Assembly (NCBI RefSeq): GCF_016907275.1
Contig: NZ_JAFBBP010000001.1
Location: forward strand, 744,001 to 808,000
Origin: Micromonospora luteifusca
GTDB taxonomy: Bacteria > Actinomycetota > Actinomycetes > Mycobacteriales > Micromonosporaceae
Direction of reading: 5' to 3'
Length of the DNA stretch: 64,000 nt
The stretch's first letter is position 1; each line of letters opens with the position of its first letter. The notes below the pieces were generated by a model. The model did no database searches. It saw only the letters and a list, made by a program, of their open reading frames with translations, and was not told the DNA's origin. Positions 33,326 through 42,439 of the stretch are shown one piece after another. A program made the position numbers and the translations under genes.

Positions 33326-34723
33326 GTGCGAGGACACGGACACCATCCCCCACCCTCGGGGAATGCCCCTGCTGCTCGAACGTCCCGCAATCGGGGACGG
33401 CTGTTCAAGCTCGCCGCGGCCGGGCTCGCAGCCGCAGTCGGGTTGTTCACCCTGACGGTGACGACCGGGTCGGCGTCGGCCGCCGACAACCCGTACCAGC
33501 GGGGCCCGGACCCCACCCGGACCAGCGTCGCCGCCGTGAACGGCCCCTTCGCCAACACGTCGGTCAGCGTCCCGACCGGGTACGGCTTCAACGGCGGCAG
33601 GATCTACTACCCGACCGACACCAGCCAGGGCACCTTCGGGGCCATCGCGATCTCGCCGGGTTACACCGCGTTGTTCTCCGCCGAACTGGCCTGGATGGGA
33701 CCGTGGCTGGCCTCCCACGGCTTTGTCGTGATCGGCATCGAAACCAACAGCCGTAACGACTTCGACACGGCCCGAGGGACCCAGTTGCTCGCCGCGCTGG
33801 ACTACCTGACACAGCAGAGCCCGGTACGCGACCGGGTCGACCCCAACCGGTTGGCGGTCGCCGGTCACTCCATGGGCGGCGGTGGCGCGCTGAGCGCAGC
33901 CACCCGGCGCTCGTCGCTGAAGGCAGTGGTCGGCATCGCGCCGTACTCGCCGTCGTCGAACCTGGCCAACGACCGGGTGCCCACGATGATCTTCGCTGGG
34001 CAGGCGGACACGGTGGTCACCCCGTCCTACGCCACCAACCTCTACAACAGCCTCCCGGCCACGACGGAGAGCGTCTACCTGGAGGTTGCCGGCGCCGACC
34101 ATGGGTTCATGGTCGGACGGTCGAACCCGGTGATGATCCGAACCATGCTGCCGTTCGTCAAGATGTTCGTCGACAACGACACCCGGTACAGCCAATTCCT
34201 CTGCCCGCTGGCGGACTCCAGCGGCGTGGTCACCTACCGCAGCACCTGCCCGTTGCTGCCCTCGACGCCGACCACCCCGACGGCGACCCCCACCAACACG
34301 CCGACGCCCACCGCTTCGCCCACCGTCCCACCCAACTCCGCCAGCGAAATCGTCGGCACGCAGTCCGGCCGGTGCATCGACGTACCCAACGCCTCACACA
34401 ACAACGGCACCCGGGTAAGCCTCTACGACTGCAACAGACAGTCCAACCAGTCCTGGACCTACACCGCAGGCAGACAACTACAGGTGTACGGCAACATGTG
34501 CCTGGACGCGGCAGGCTCCGGCAACGGCGCGGCGGTCCAGATCTACAGCTGCCACAGCCAGACCAACCAACAGTGGAACGTCAACTCCAACGGCACCATC
34601 AGCGGCGTGCAGTCCGGACGATGCCTGGACGTCTGGAGCACGGCCAACGGAGCCCAGGTCCAGCTGTACGACTGCCACGGACAAACCAACCAGCAATTCA
34701 GGCTCGTGTCCCTCGCCCGATAA
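33326..34723 (+). CDS. Secreted cutinase/PET-hydrolase-like esterase with ricin-B lectin domain
   Basis: 465 residues, GTG with AGGAGG 8 bases upstream. Signal peptide ends near ASAAD. The catalytic domain (~55-310) follows actinobacterial polyester-degrading cutinases closely: NPYQRGPDPT at the start, oxyanion Tyr in ISPGYTA, nucleophile GHSMGGGG, Asp in GQADTV, His in GADHGF, then FVDNDTRYSQFLCP with a second Cys in YRSTCP that forms the C-terminal disulfide. The substrate-stacking Trp found in TPWH/APWD of known PET hydrolases is Tyr here (APYS). After a Thr/Pro linker comes a ricin-type beta-trefoil (~335-465) with three QSNQSW/QTNQQ repeats, which binds sugars. Confidence 0.92.
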   Translation: MRGHGHHPPPSGNAPAARTSRNRGRLFKLAAAGLAAAVGLFTLTVTTGSASAADNPYQRGPDPTRTSVAAVNGPFANTSVSVPTGYGFNGGRIYYPTDTSQGTFGAIAISPGYTALFSAELAWMGPWLASHGFVVIGIETNSRNDFDTARGTQLLAALDYLTQQSPVRDRVDPNRLAVAGHSMGGGGALSAATRRSSLKAVVGIAPYSPSSNLANDRVPTMIFAGQADTVVTPSYATNLYNSLPATTESVYLEVAGADHGFMVGRSNPVMIRTMLPFVKMFVDNDTRYSQFLCPLADSSGVVTYRSTCPLLPSTPTTPTATPTNTPTPTASPTVPPNSASEIVGTQSGRCIDVPNASHNNGTRVSLYDCNRQSNQSWTYTAGRQLQVYGNMCLDAAGSGNGAAVQIYSCHSQTNQQWNVNSNGTISGVQSGRCLDVWSTANGAQVQLYDCHGQTNQQFRLVSLAR

Positions 34724-35010
34724 CCATGATCGACTCGACCGACAACCTGTTCGAGGGCGTGCAGATCGACAAGCTGTACGGCGGGATCGCACACACCTGA
34801 GACAGGCGGCTGGACCGAAAGCGGGCGGGCTCGGCGACATGCCGGGTCCGCCCGGGTCGCACGGGCTGATCAACGCATCGACAAGCACTGCCAGCGCCAC
34901 CCGGCCTGTTCGCCCGGCCGGCCGAGGCACTGGCTGCCGAGGGGCTGCGGCGACAGGTCGCATCGGTCGGGCAGGCGTACTCCTGCCCGGGTTCTCAATC
35001 CGGGTGCTTG
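34724..35010. other. Intergenic, nothing supported
   Basis: 287 bases between the esterase gene and the convergent SUKH gene. I see no gene and no clear hairpin. Confidence 0.5.
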
Positions 35011-35487
35011 TCAGACTTGAACACCCCGCCGCGCCACGAACTCCAGGAAGTCTGATGCTTCAACGGTTGGGTCGCCGGCGTCGTGATAGTGGAACCACAC
35101 CTCGTCGCTGCATCGGCCATTCAGGACGGGGAAGCACCAGTAGTCACCTGTGCCGACAGGAGCTATCGCGACGAACGACCCGTCCCGGAACTCGGCCTGA
35201 CTGACGGAGACAACGTCGTCGACCTGGTTCGAGGACCCTGCTGCGGGTATGGGCAGCAGGTCGAGGAATCCGAAGGAGCCGCCCCCGTAGCGCACCATGA
35301 AAGCCTTGTACTGCTCAGGCAAGGTCACACTCAACCTTCGCTCCGCCTCGGCGGTCTCCTCCGCCGACGCGGTCAGTCCTTTGATCACCTTGAAATCTTC
35401 AACTGCATCGAAGCCCGACCGGGCCACGCGGGCTCGTAGTGATAGAACCTGCTCGTCGAACTCCGCGAAGTCCATGCCGTCGATCAT
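35011..35487 (-). CDS. SMI1/KNR4 (SUKH) family protein
   Basis: 158 residues, ATG with AGGAG 6 bases upstream. SUKH pattern: LTASAEETAEAERRLSVTLPEQYKAFMVRYGGG, FGFLDLLP, then DEVWFHYHDAG. These proteins are commonly immunity proteins of contact-dependent or secreted toxins, but no toxin gene is next to it; the neighbour is an insertion sequence. Confidence 0.88.
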   Translation of the reverse strand: MIDGMDFAEFDEQVLSLRARVARSGFDAVEDFKVIKGLTASAEETAEAERRLSVTLPEQYKAFMVRYGGGSFGFLDLLPIPAAGSSNQVDDVVSVSQAEFRDGSFVAIAPVGTGDYWCFPVLNGRCSDEVWFHYHDAGDPTVEASDFLEFVARRGVQV

Positions 35488-35656
35488 CTCCGACTCCTGG
35501 ACAGGTAATGGTGCCGCCGGTGGTTGGAGTTGGAACCGAAGATGATGCCCTGCGTGCCCATCGTCGATCTGCTACCGGAATGCGGGCCAGTGCTCCAGCC
35601 TTCAGGCCGGGGGTGAAGGCTCGCGGCTGGGAGCGCCGCTAGGCCCGAGCAGTGCC

Positions 35657-36042
35657 TTAACCGGGACGGTTCTGCTGCTTGATGTACTGCTTTACGACGT
35701 TCAGCGGCGCGCCGTCGACGGAGCCTGCGAAGTACGAGCCTGACCAGAGTTTGTTGGCTCGGTAGTACTGGTGTGTGAGGTCGGGGAACTCCTGCCGCAG
35801 GCGGCGGGAGGAGACGTCCTTGAGGTTGTTGACCGGCCGGGCCACGGCCGCCTTGGTGGGAAGTTGACCAGCAGGTGCACGTTCTCGTCGTTGAACTCGA
35901 CCAGCTCGGCCTCGAAGTCGGCGCACACGTCCGGCATGATCTGTTCCATCGGGGTCGGGTGTCGGTCGGTGAACACCTTGTGCCGGAACTTCGTAACGAC
36001 AACCACGTGCCGGCCAGTGCGCATGCCTTGAGGTTCAGCCAT
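35657..36042 (-). pseudogene. Broken TnpA (Y1 transposase)
   Basis: Two frames together give the TnpA sequence. The first (from ATG 36042 or 36024) reads RTGRHVVVVTKFRHKVF...VCADFEAELVEFNDENVHLLVNFPP; the second continues AVARPVNNLKDVSSRRLRQEF to KQYIKQQNRPG. Besides the frameshift, the usual N-terminal LHxHLVFVTKYR strand is shortened and the HUH motif reads NVH. The catalytic Tyr region (VVKQYIKQQ) remains. The element cannot move with its own TnpA. Confidence 0.85.
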
Positions 36043-36058
36043 AGACCAACATGGGACA

Positions 36059-37303
36059 GTGGTCATTGTGCAGCTGCGTTACAACTACCGGATCACCCCG
36101 GACTCCGCCCAGCGCACCGCGCTGGCCCAAGCGTTCGGGTGCGCCCGCGTGGTCTTCAACGACGGGCTGCGTCTGCGTCAGCAGGCACGCGCGGTAGGCG
36201 AGAAGTACGTCTCGGATGCCGACCTGTCGAAGTTGGTCATCACTCAGGCCAAGGCCACCGAGGAACGCGCCTGGCTGGGCGAGGTTTCCGCCGTGGTGTT
36301 GCAGCAGGCCCTCGCTGACCTGAACACCGCGTACCGCAACTTCTTCGCCTCGATCACCGGCAAGCGCAAGGGTCGCACGGTGGCCCCGCCCCGGTACCGG
36401 TCACGTAAGGACAACCGGCAGGCCATCCGGTTCACCAGGAACTCCCGGTTCAAGATCCTGGACAACGGGCGCCTGCGGTTGCCGAAGATCGGCGACGTGC
36501 CGGTGCGCTGGTCGAGGACCCTGCCGTCCGAGCCCAGCTCGGTCACAGTGATCCAGGATGCGGCAGGCCGGTACTTCGCCTCGTTTGTCGTCACCACAGG
36601 CGAGGGTGAGGCGCTGCCTCCGGTCGAGTCCGAGGTGGGCATCGACGTGGGTCTGACCCACTTCGCGGTGCTCTCGAACGGCACGAAGGTCACCGCACCG
36701 AAGTTCCTGCGCCGCGCCGCCCGCACACTCAAGCGGCTGCAACAGCAACTGTCTCGCAAGCAGAAAGGCTCGGCCAACCGCAAGAAAGCCGTCGTGAAAC
36801 TCGCCAGGGCGCACGCCCGGGTGGCTGACACCCGCCGCGACTGGCAGCACAAGCTGTCCACGACCATCGTTCGCGACAACCAAGCGATCTATGTCGAGGA
36901 CCTGTGCGTCGTCGGTCTCGGCCGGACCCGCCTTGCCAAGTCCGTCCACGACGCCGCGTGGACCAGCTTCACCAGCATGCTGGAATACAAGGCCATCCGA
37001 TACGGCCGCACGTTCGGCCGGGTCGACCGGTTCTTCCCATCCACCCGGATGTGCTCCTCCTGCGGACGCGTCACCAACAAGATGGCACTCAACATCCGAG
37101 CGTGGCGCTGCCCGTGCGGCAGCGCCCACGACCGGGACATCAACGCGGCTAAAAACATCCTCGCGGCGGGACGCGCCGAGAGCCTAAACGCCTGTGGAGC
37201 GCAGATAAGACCAGCATCCGTGCCGGCACCGCGCGAGGAAACAGGAATCCGCCCAGACGCCGCGTGTTCCACGCGCAGCGTGGAGGGAATCTCCGCCCTT
37301 TAG
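36059..37303 (+). CDS. TnpB RNA-guided nuclease (IS605 OrfB)
   Basis: 414 residues, GTG start. The RuvC-like nuclease residues are all present: Asp in VGIDVGLTHFAVL, Glu in IYVEDLCV, Asp in HDRDINAAKN, and the zinc ribbon CSSCGRV...CPCG. Known TnpB proteins cut DNA guided by an RNA made from the right end of the element, overlapping the gene's 3' part; the same layout (gene end running into the right-end hairpin) is seen here. It is full length while its TnpA partner is dead. Confidence 0.93.
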   Translation: MVIVQLRYNYRITPDSAQRTALAQAFGCARVVFNDGLRLRQQARAVGEKYVSDADLSKLVITQAKATEERAWLGEVSAVVLQQALADLNTAYRNFFASITGKRKGRTVAPPRYRSRKDNRQAIRFTRNSRFKILDNGRLRLPKIGDVPVRWSRTLPSEPSSVTVIQDAAGRYFASFVVTTGEGEALPPVESEVGIDVGLTHFAVLSNGTKVTAPKFLRRAARTLKRLQQQLSRKQKGSANRKKAVVKLARAHARVADTRRDWQHKLSTTIVRDNQAIYVEDLCVVGLGRTRLAKSVHDAAWTSFTSMLEYKAIRYGRTFGRVDRFFPSTRMCSSCGRVTNKMALNIRAWRCPCGSAHDRDINAAKNILAAGRAESLNACGAQIRPASVPAPREETGIRPDAACSTRSVEGISAL

Positions 37304-37328
37304 GGCGGAGAGAGCGTCAAGAGCCGGA

Positions 37329-37751
37329 GTGACCACGCCGCGCCCTGACCCGGCGTCGCGTGCCACATGGCTGGCCTCGGTGTACGCGAGCGTCAGAGGA
37401 GCCGGTGGTGCGGTCACCACCTCGGTCGAGGAACCAACAGTCGGCCGAAACTACAACCGGGTCGGTGTGCGACTCGGTGACGGCACGCCGCTGTGGGTCC
37501 TTCTCAGTCCCGCGGCCGCCTTGGTCGCTGCAGCTCAACAGCGAGATCCTCATCTGATCACCCTGTTGTTCGCTGACGTCCCGGGCGGAGAGATCTATCG
37601 CCGAGCGGGATTGCGGGTCGCCACTGCGGCGGAGCTGGAGCAACCGATCGAGGATCGGTACCTCCGGGTGCTGACCGACGCAGAACGCCGAGACGTCGCC
37701 TACCACCGTCCGGGCCGGCTTGGCGACCTGCTGTTCAACTGGTTCGACTGA
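37329..37751 (+). CDS. Hypothetical protein beside the IS right end
   Basis: 140 residues from a GTG only about 9 bases past the IS right end. No ribosome binding site is evident, so the insertion may have removed the native start region. Soluble and mixed alpha/beta in character, ending LGDLLFNWFD; I do not recognise a family. Codon use is ordinary for the window. Confidence 0.65.
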   Translation: MTTPRPDPASRATWLASVYASVRGAGGAVTTSVEEPTVGRNYNRVGVRLGDGTPLWVLLSPAAALVAAAQQRDPHLITLLFADVPGGEIYRRAGLRVATAAELEQPIEDRYLRVLTDAERRDVAYHRPGRLGDLLFNWFD

Positions 37752-37874
37752 CCTGCCCGTGAACCTCGCGGCTCGCCCCCAAACTTCCCGGGATCTGTAA
37801 ACAACCCTTGATATTAAACTTCACGAACGTCAATATGTGGAGGTCGCGGGTCGTCGATGCCTGGGGAGTGAGCC

Positions 37875-39245
37875 ATGAGAAGCCGTCGGATTTTCGCAGT
37901 GGTGGCCGGGGCGGCGATGACCGTCACGGCCGCCGTCGCCTTCGTCCCCAGCAGCATCGCGGCCGTGTCCTCGGCCAACGCCGTCCCGATGGTCGCCTGC
38001 ACCGCCCCGGCCTGGGCCGAGGGCACCACCTACCAAACGGGCGCCCAGGTCACCTACGGCGGCCGGCTCTACCAGGCTCTGGTCACGCACACCGCGCACC
38101 CCGGCGCCGGCTGGAACCCCGCCGCGACGCCGTCGCTGTGGCGTGACCTCGGCGCGTGCTCGGGAAGCACTCCGCCGCCCACCACGCGACCACCGACGAC
38201 CCCGCCGTCCACCACCGCGCCGCCCACCACGCCGCCACCGACCACACCTCCGCCCACCACGCCGCCGCCCACCACGCCGCCGCCGACCGGTGGGACCTGC
38301 GGGGTGAAGTCGCGGCCCACCGGCAAGGTGTTGCAGGGCTACTGGGAGAACTGGGACGGCGCCTCCAACGGCGTACACCCCGGCCTCGGCTGGATCCCGA
38401 TCACCGACAGCCGGCTCAGCCAGCACGGCTACAACGTGATCAACGCGGCGTTCCCGGTGATCCGCTCGGATGGCACGGTCCTCTGGGAGAACGGCATGGA
38501 CGCCGGCGTGAAGGTGTCCACCCCGGCCGAGATGTGCCAGGCCAAAGCGGCCGGCGCCACCATCCTGATGTCCATCGGCGGGGCCGCCGCGGGCATCGAC
38601 CTGAGTTCCACCGCAGTCGCCGACCGTTTCATCGCGACGATCGTGCCGATCCTGACGGCCTACCACTTCGACGGCATCGACATCGACATCGAAACCGGCC
38701 TGACCGGCAGCGGCAACATCAACACCCTGTCGACGTCGCAGGCCAACCTGATCCGGATCATCGACGGCGTGCTGGCCCGGATGCCGTCGAACTTCGGCCT
38801 GACCATGGCACCGGAGACGGCCTACGTCACCGGCGGCAGCGTGGTCTACGGCTCGATCTGGGGCTCGTACCTGCCAATCATCAAGAAGTACGTGGACAAC
38901 GGCCGGCTCTGGTGGCTGAACATGCAGTACTACAACGGCAGCATGTACGGCTGCGCCGGCGACTCGTACCCGGCTGGCACCGTGCAGGGCTTCACAGTGC
39001 AGACGCAGTGCCTGAACAACGGCCTCACCATTCAGGGCACCACCATCCGCGTGCCGTACGACAAGCAGGTCCCGGGCCTACCGGCGCAGAACGGGGCGGG
39101 CGGCGGCTACATGTCGACGTCGTTGGTCACGCAGGCCTGGAACTCCGTGCCCGGCCTCAAGGGCCTGATGACCTGGTCGGCGAACTGGGACGGGTCGAAA
39201 GGGTGGACCTTCGGCGACAACGTGAAGCGCCTGCAGGGCCGCTGA
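37875..39245 (+). CDS. Secreted GH18 chitinase with N-terminal CBM5/12
   Basis: 456 residues, ATG with GGGGAG upstream. Signal peptide, then a CBM5/12 chitin-binding module (~40-95: APAWAEGTTYQTGAQVTYGG..YQALVTHTA), a Thr/Pro linker of PPTTPPPTT repeats, and a GH18 domain (~145-456) with the catalytic motif FDGIDIDIE whose final Glu is the acid/base, SIGG before it and WWLNMQYYN after it. Complete. Confidence 0.95.
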   Translation: MRSRRIFAVVAGAAMTVTAAVAFVPSSIAAVSSANAVPMVACTAPAWAEGTTYQTGAQVTYGGRLYQALVTHTAHPGAGWNPAATPSLWRDLGACSGSTPPPTTRPPTTPPSTTAPPTTPPPTTPPPTTPPPTTPPPTGGTCGVKSRPTGKVLQGYWENWDGASNGVHPGLGWIPITDSRLSQHGYNVINAAFPVIRSDGTVLWENGMDAGVKVSTPAEMCQAKAAGATILMSIGGAAAGIDLSSTAVADRFIATIVPILTAYHFDGIDIDIETGLTGSGNINTLSTSQANLIRIIDGVLARMPSNFGLTMAPETAYVTGGSVVYGSIWGSYLPIIKKYVDNGRLWWLNMQYYNGSMYGCAGDSYPAGTVQGFTVQTQCLNNGLTIQGTTIRVPYDKQVPGLPAQNGAGGGYMSTSLVTQAWNSVPGLKGLMTWSANWDGSKGWTFGDNVKRLQGR

Positions 39246-39544
39246 CGGTTGAGGGCGCCCCAGCTTGGCCCCAGGCTATGGCGTCAAGCTCACCGTCGCA
39301 CAGCCGACCACGCGGTGGCGATAGCCCACGCTAGCTGGTCAATTGCACCTTGCTGCCCCGATTGCCGGAAAGCCGGCTCACTAGCATCCCGGACCAGCAC
39401 AGTCCCGGCGAGGATGGCGGCGGTGCTTGGTCCCTGGGAAAGGAAGCGGCAGAAGGCACGATAGGCATGAATGTCGGCTCTCGTGAGGGGACCAACGATA
39501 ACCGCCGAGGACTACGCCCGTACCCCTGGAGGGGACCCGGGCCG
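39246..39544. other. Intergenic, no supported gene
   Basis: 299 bases between convergent genes. A minus-strand frame without a start codon reads plausible protein (HAYRAFCRFLSQGPSTAAI) and might be a gene remnant, but I cannot support it. Confidence 0.4.
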
Positions 39545-39988
39545 TCACGGGTTTTCCGGGTCCAGGTTCCGCTCGCGGAGCAGGGCGTCGAGCTTGGCCT
39601 CGATCCGCTCGTCCGACTCCCGGGACTGGGACGAGCCCCAGTAGTAGAAGAGGGCCAGACCGGCGGCCTGCCAGATCAGCTGAAGAAACTCAGACTGCCA
39701 GTTCTCCAGTGTTGACGAGAAGAACTGGGGAAGGAACTCACTCCACGAAAATGCCTGCCCGTGCTGGGTGGCCTCGTTACTTTCCACGGTCATCTGAAAG
39801 AAGAACTGGCCAACCCAGGACAGGAGGAACAACGCACCGGTGACCAGCGCGAAGGCGTACGCCTTCGGCCATCGCGGCTTGCGAAATGGTGGCCCCTCAG
39901 GGCGGCCACGCCGCGCGGACCGCCAGCCGTTCTGTCCAGCGGTGCCATCCGACGAAACTGTCCCGGCGGTCGTGCCTCCTGCGCTCAT
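39545..39988 (-). CDS. Small membrane protein, DUF6766-like
   Basis: 147 residues from ATG 39988 (GGGG 8 bases upstream; an ATG at 40000 is also possible). An N-terminal basic tail, a membrane segment at ~45-65 (FALVTGALFLLSWVGQFFF), FSWSEFLPQFFSSTLENWQSEFLQLIWQ, and a second segment (AAGLALFYYW). The pattern matches the DUF6766 family as I recall it; function unknown. Confidence 0.75.
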   Translation of the reverse strand: MSAGGTTAGTVSSDGTAGQNGWRSARRGRPEGPPFRKPRWPKAYAFALVTGALFLLSWVGQFFFQMTVESNEATQHGQAFSWSEFLPQFFSSTLENWQSEFLQLIWQAAGLALFYYWGSSQSRESDERIEAKLDALLRERNLDPENP

Positions 39989-40065
39989 GACAAACCCCAT
40001 CTCTACAGGTCAACGCCCACGAACGTGCCCCGGAGCTTCGGGCACCAAACCGACGCAGCCTGAGG

Positions 40066-40605
40066 GTGGGCACGGCTGCGTCGAAATCACCCGATCAGTT
40101 GACTGCCTGTTGGCGGCCTGGTCCGACCAGTCGTCGCCCACCCCTGGGCACCGCCGCGGCTGCGGCAGCTGTCAGAGACGTGTACCGCCGGTTCGCGAGG
40201 CGCGATGCTTTCGACGACCTGGTCAAGCTCCTCGGCGCCCACGAAACCGCCGAGGAGGAGGTCGTGCACCCACTCGCGCGGAGCCTGCCCGGTAGCGGTG
40301 GTGACGCCATGGTTGACGACCGCCTTGAGGAGGAGCGACAGGCGAAGGAGACGCTGCGAACCTTGATAGCCGGAGGTGTGGACGCCGACGGCTTCGACAC
40401 CGGGATCAACGCAGGAAAACCCGGAGGGAACGCGGACACCCCCTCTTTCTCGCGCGGGACCATCCGGCCGCCCCGCCCCACCTCGCGTGGGCGGCCGGTG
40501 GTTTCCCGATCTGTTTGTGAGCAGAGGACAGGGGTACCGATTTTCGCAGTGCTTCGGACGGAACCCGGGGCGACACATCCGCTAGCCCTTCGGTCCAGGA
40601 GGTAG
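40066..40605 (+). pseudogene. Hemerythrin (HHE) domain gene remnant
   Basis: Within a 179-codon frame only the middle (about 40165-40425) is HHE-like: FDDLVKLLGAHETAEEEVVHPLAR...DDRLEEERQAKETLRTLIAG. The N-terminal first helix with its His ligand and the C-terminal HxxxEE helix are missing; the flanks are low-quality translation. It is a decayed copy of a cation-binding hemerythrin gene. Confidence 0.65.
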
Positions 40606-40608
40606 TCA

Positions 40609-41757
40609 ATGCGAGCAATGGTCTACCGCGGTCCGTACCGCCTGCGCGTGGAGGAGAAGGACCGTCCCGCCATCGAGCATCCCAACGACGCGATCATCAA
40701 GGTGACCCGTGCGGCGGTCTGCGGGTCCGACCTGCACCTCTACCACGGAATGATGCCCGACACCCGGGTCGGGATGACCTTCGGTCACGAGTTCGTCGGC
40801 GTGGTCGACGAGGTCGGGCCCTCGGTGCGGAACGTCCAGCCGGGCGACCGGGTCATGGTTCCCTTCAATGTCTACTGCGGGTCGTGCTTCTTCTGCGCCC
40901 GGGGGCTGTTCAGCAACTGCCACAACGTCAACCCCAACGCCACAGCCGTCGGCGGCATCTACGGCTACTCGCACACCTGCGGCGGCTACGACGGCGGTCA
41001 GGCCGAGTACGTCCGGGTGCCGTTCGCCGATGTCGGCCCGAGTCTGATCCCCGAGTGGATGGACGACGACGATGCCGTCCTGCTCACCGACGCGCTCGCC
41101 ACCGGCTACTTCGGGGCGCAGCTCGGCGACATCGTCGAGGGTGACGTGGTCGTGGTCTTCGGCGCCGGGCCGGTGGGCCTGTACGCCGCGAAGTCGGCCT
41201 GGCTGATGGGCGCCGGCCGGGTCATCGTCATCGACCACCTCGACTACCGGCTGGAGAAGGCGGCGTCCTTCGCCCACGCCGAGACCTACAACTTCGCCGA
41301 GTACGACGACATCGTCGTACACCTGAAGAAGATCACCGATCACCTGGGTGCCGACGTGGCCATCGACGCCGTCGGCGCCGAGGCGGACGGCAACCTCCTC
41401 CAGCACGTCACCGCAGCGAAGCTGAAGCTGCAGGGCGGCTCCCCCGTCGCCCTCAACTGGGCGATCGACTCGGTACGCAAAGGCGGCAACATCTCGGTGA
41501 TGGGCGCGTACGGGCCGATGTTCAGCGCCGTCAAGTTCGGCGACGCGCTGAACAAGGGCCTGACCCTGCGGATGAACCAGTGCCCGGTGAAGCGGCAGTG
41601 GCCGCGCCTGATCGAGCACATCCGCAACGGCTACCTCAAGCCCAGCGACATCGTGACCCACCGGATCCCGCTGGAACACATCCCCGAGGCGTACCACATC
41701 TTCTCCGCCAAGCTCGATGGCTGCATCAAGCCGCTGATCGTTCCGAACCCCGCCTGA
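40609..41757 (+). CDS. Zinc-dependent alcohol dehydrogenase (formaldehyde-dehydrogenase-like)
   Basis: 382 residues, ATG with AGGAGG upstream. Catalytic zinc ligands in AAVCGSDLHLYHG and FGHEFVG, structural zinc Cys set in VYCGSCFFCARGLFSNC, NAD-binding VVVFGAGPVGLYAA. The length and the GYSHTCGGYDGGQAEYVRVP insertion fit the glutathione-independent formaldehyde/alcohol dehydrogenase group. The next gene follows after 19 bases. Confidence 0.93.
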   Translation: MRAMVYRGPYRLRVEEKDRPAIEHPNDAIIKVTRAAVCGSDLHLYHGMMPDTRVGMTFGHEFVGVVDEVGPSVRNVQPGDRVMVPFNVYCGSCFFCARGLFSNCHNVNPNATAVGGIYGYSHTCGGYDGGQAEYVRVPFADVGPSLIPEWMDDDDAVLLTDALATGYFGAQLGDIVEGDVVVVFGAGPVGLYAAKSAWLMGAGRVIVIDHLDYRLEKAASFAHAETYNFAEYDDIVVHLKKITDHLGADVAIDAVGAEADGNLLQHVTAAKLKLQGGSPVALNWAIDSVRKGGNISVMGAYGPMFSAVKFGDALNKGLTLRMNQCPVKRQWPRLIEHIRNGYLKPSDIVTHRIPLEHIPEAYHIFSAKLDGCIKPLIVPNPA

Positions 41758-41776
41758 CCCGACCGGGAGCCCGACC

Positions 41777-42352
41777 ATGGCCTACACAGCCGACAAGCCG
41801 AAACTGGCCGAATCCAGCGACGAACTGCGTGCCCGGATTCCGGGGTGGGGTGTCGACCTCGACCCGATGGACCGACCCTCGGTGCCGAAGGAGCGGTTCG
41901 ACCCGACCCTCAACGGTGCGCACTGGGAGTTCCCCGAGCGACAGCCGGAGAAGGGGCCGAGGGAGAGGTCGATCGAGCACAAGTTCCTCACCCCGGTCTT
42001 CGGTACCTCGTGCCCGCCCAGGGGGCTTTCCGGGATCATCCGCCGGTACTCCTACCGCACGTACAGCGAGGGACGCGCCGCGCACTGGTTGCTCCTGCTC
42101 GCCGCAGACCGGGTGGACGCGGTCGAGAGCACCTTCGCTTCGTTCCTGACCCGCCGTCCCGACAACCCGATCACCGAGACCGGCGTCCTGAGCGAATTCA
42201 CCCACCACGGGCTTCCGTCCCGGCTGCACGGCAAGCGGGTCGACCGCGTACACCATCTGCTCGACCCGGTCCTCGTCGCCGCGCCCTGGGTGCTGGCCGC
42301 AGGGGCCGCCTATCTGGCCCTCCGCCGCGTCGTCGGCCACCGGCAGAACTAG
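41777..42352 (+). CDS. Conserved hypothetical protein with C-terminal membrane segment
   Basis: 191 residues, ATG with GGGAG 6 bases upstream, in operon with the alcohol dehydrogenase. The N terminus is Pro/Arg-rich and soluble (GWGVDLDPMDRPSVPKERF); a single hydrophobic segment lies near the C terminus (VLVAAPWVLAAGAAYLAL). Linkage to such dehydrogenases suggests a helper role; no domain recognised. Confidence 0.8.
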   Translation: MAYTADKPKLAESSDELRARIPGWGVDLDPMDRPSVPKERFDPTLNGAHWEFPERQPEKGPRERSIEHKFLTPVFGTSCPPRGLSGIIRRYSYRTYSEGRAAHWLLLLAADRVDAVESTFASFLTRRPDNPITETGVLSEFTHHGLPSRLHGKRVDRVHHLLDPVLVAAPWVLAAGAAYLALRRVVGHRQN

Positions 42353-42367
42353 GGCCTCTCCATGGTC

Positions 42368-42415
42368 GTGGTCAGAGCCTCCCCGGCAATCCTGCTCCGA
42401 GGAGGCTCTGACCAC
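42368..42415. terminator. Bidirectional hairpin between convergent genes
   Basis: GTGGTCAGAGCCTCC pairs perfectly (15 bases) with GGAGGCTCTGACCAC across an 18-base loop. Confidence 0.85.
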
Positions 42416-42439
42416 TGTTGGCGGACAGGTTCGGCTATC

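Larger units (their letters stand above)
35597..37320. mobile_element. IS200/IS605-family element
   Basis: Divergent tnpA (broken) and tnpB (intact). A left-end hairpin AGCCTTCA...TGAAGGCT lies at 35597-35621 and a right-end hairpin CTCCGCCC-TTTA-GGGCGGAG at 37291-37310, followed by AGAGCGTCAA, as usual for this family's ends. There are no terminal inverted repeats or target duplication, as expected. Exact outer limits are estimated. Confidence 0.85.

Noticed and set aside
35011..37751. SUKH protein and the unknown protein at 37329 as a toxin-immunity island
   Set aside because: No toxin gene or secretion signal is visible on either side of the insertion sequence.
39250..39480. Start-less minus-strand frame with protein-like sequence
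   Set aside because: No start codon, an in-frame TAG upstream, and no family recognised; not enough to call even a pseudogene.
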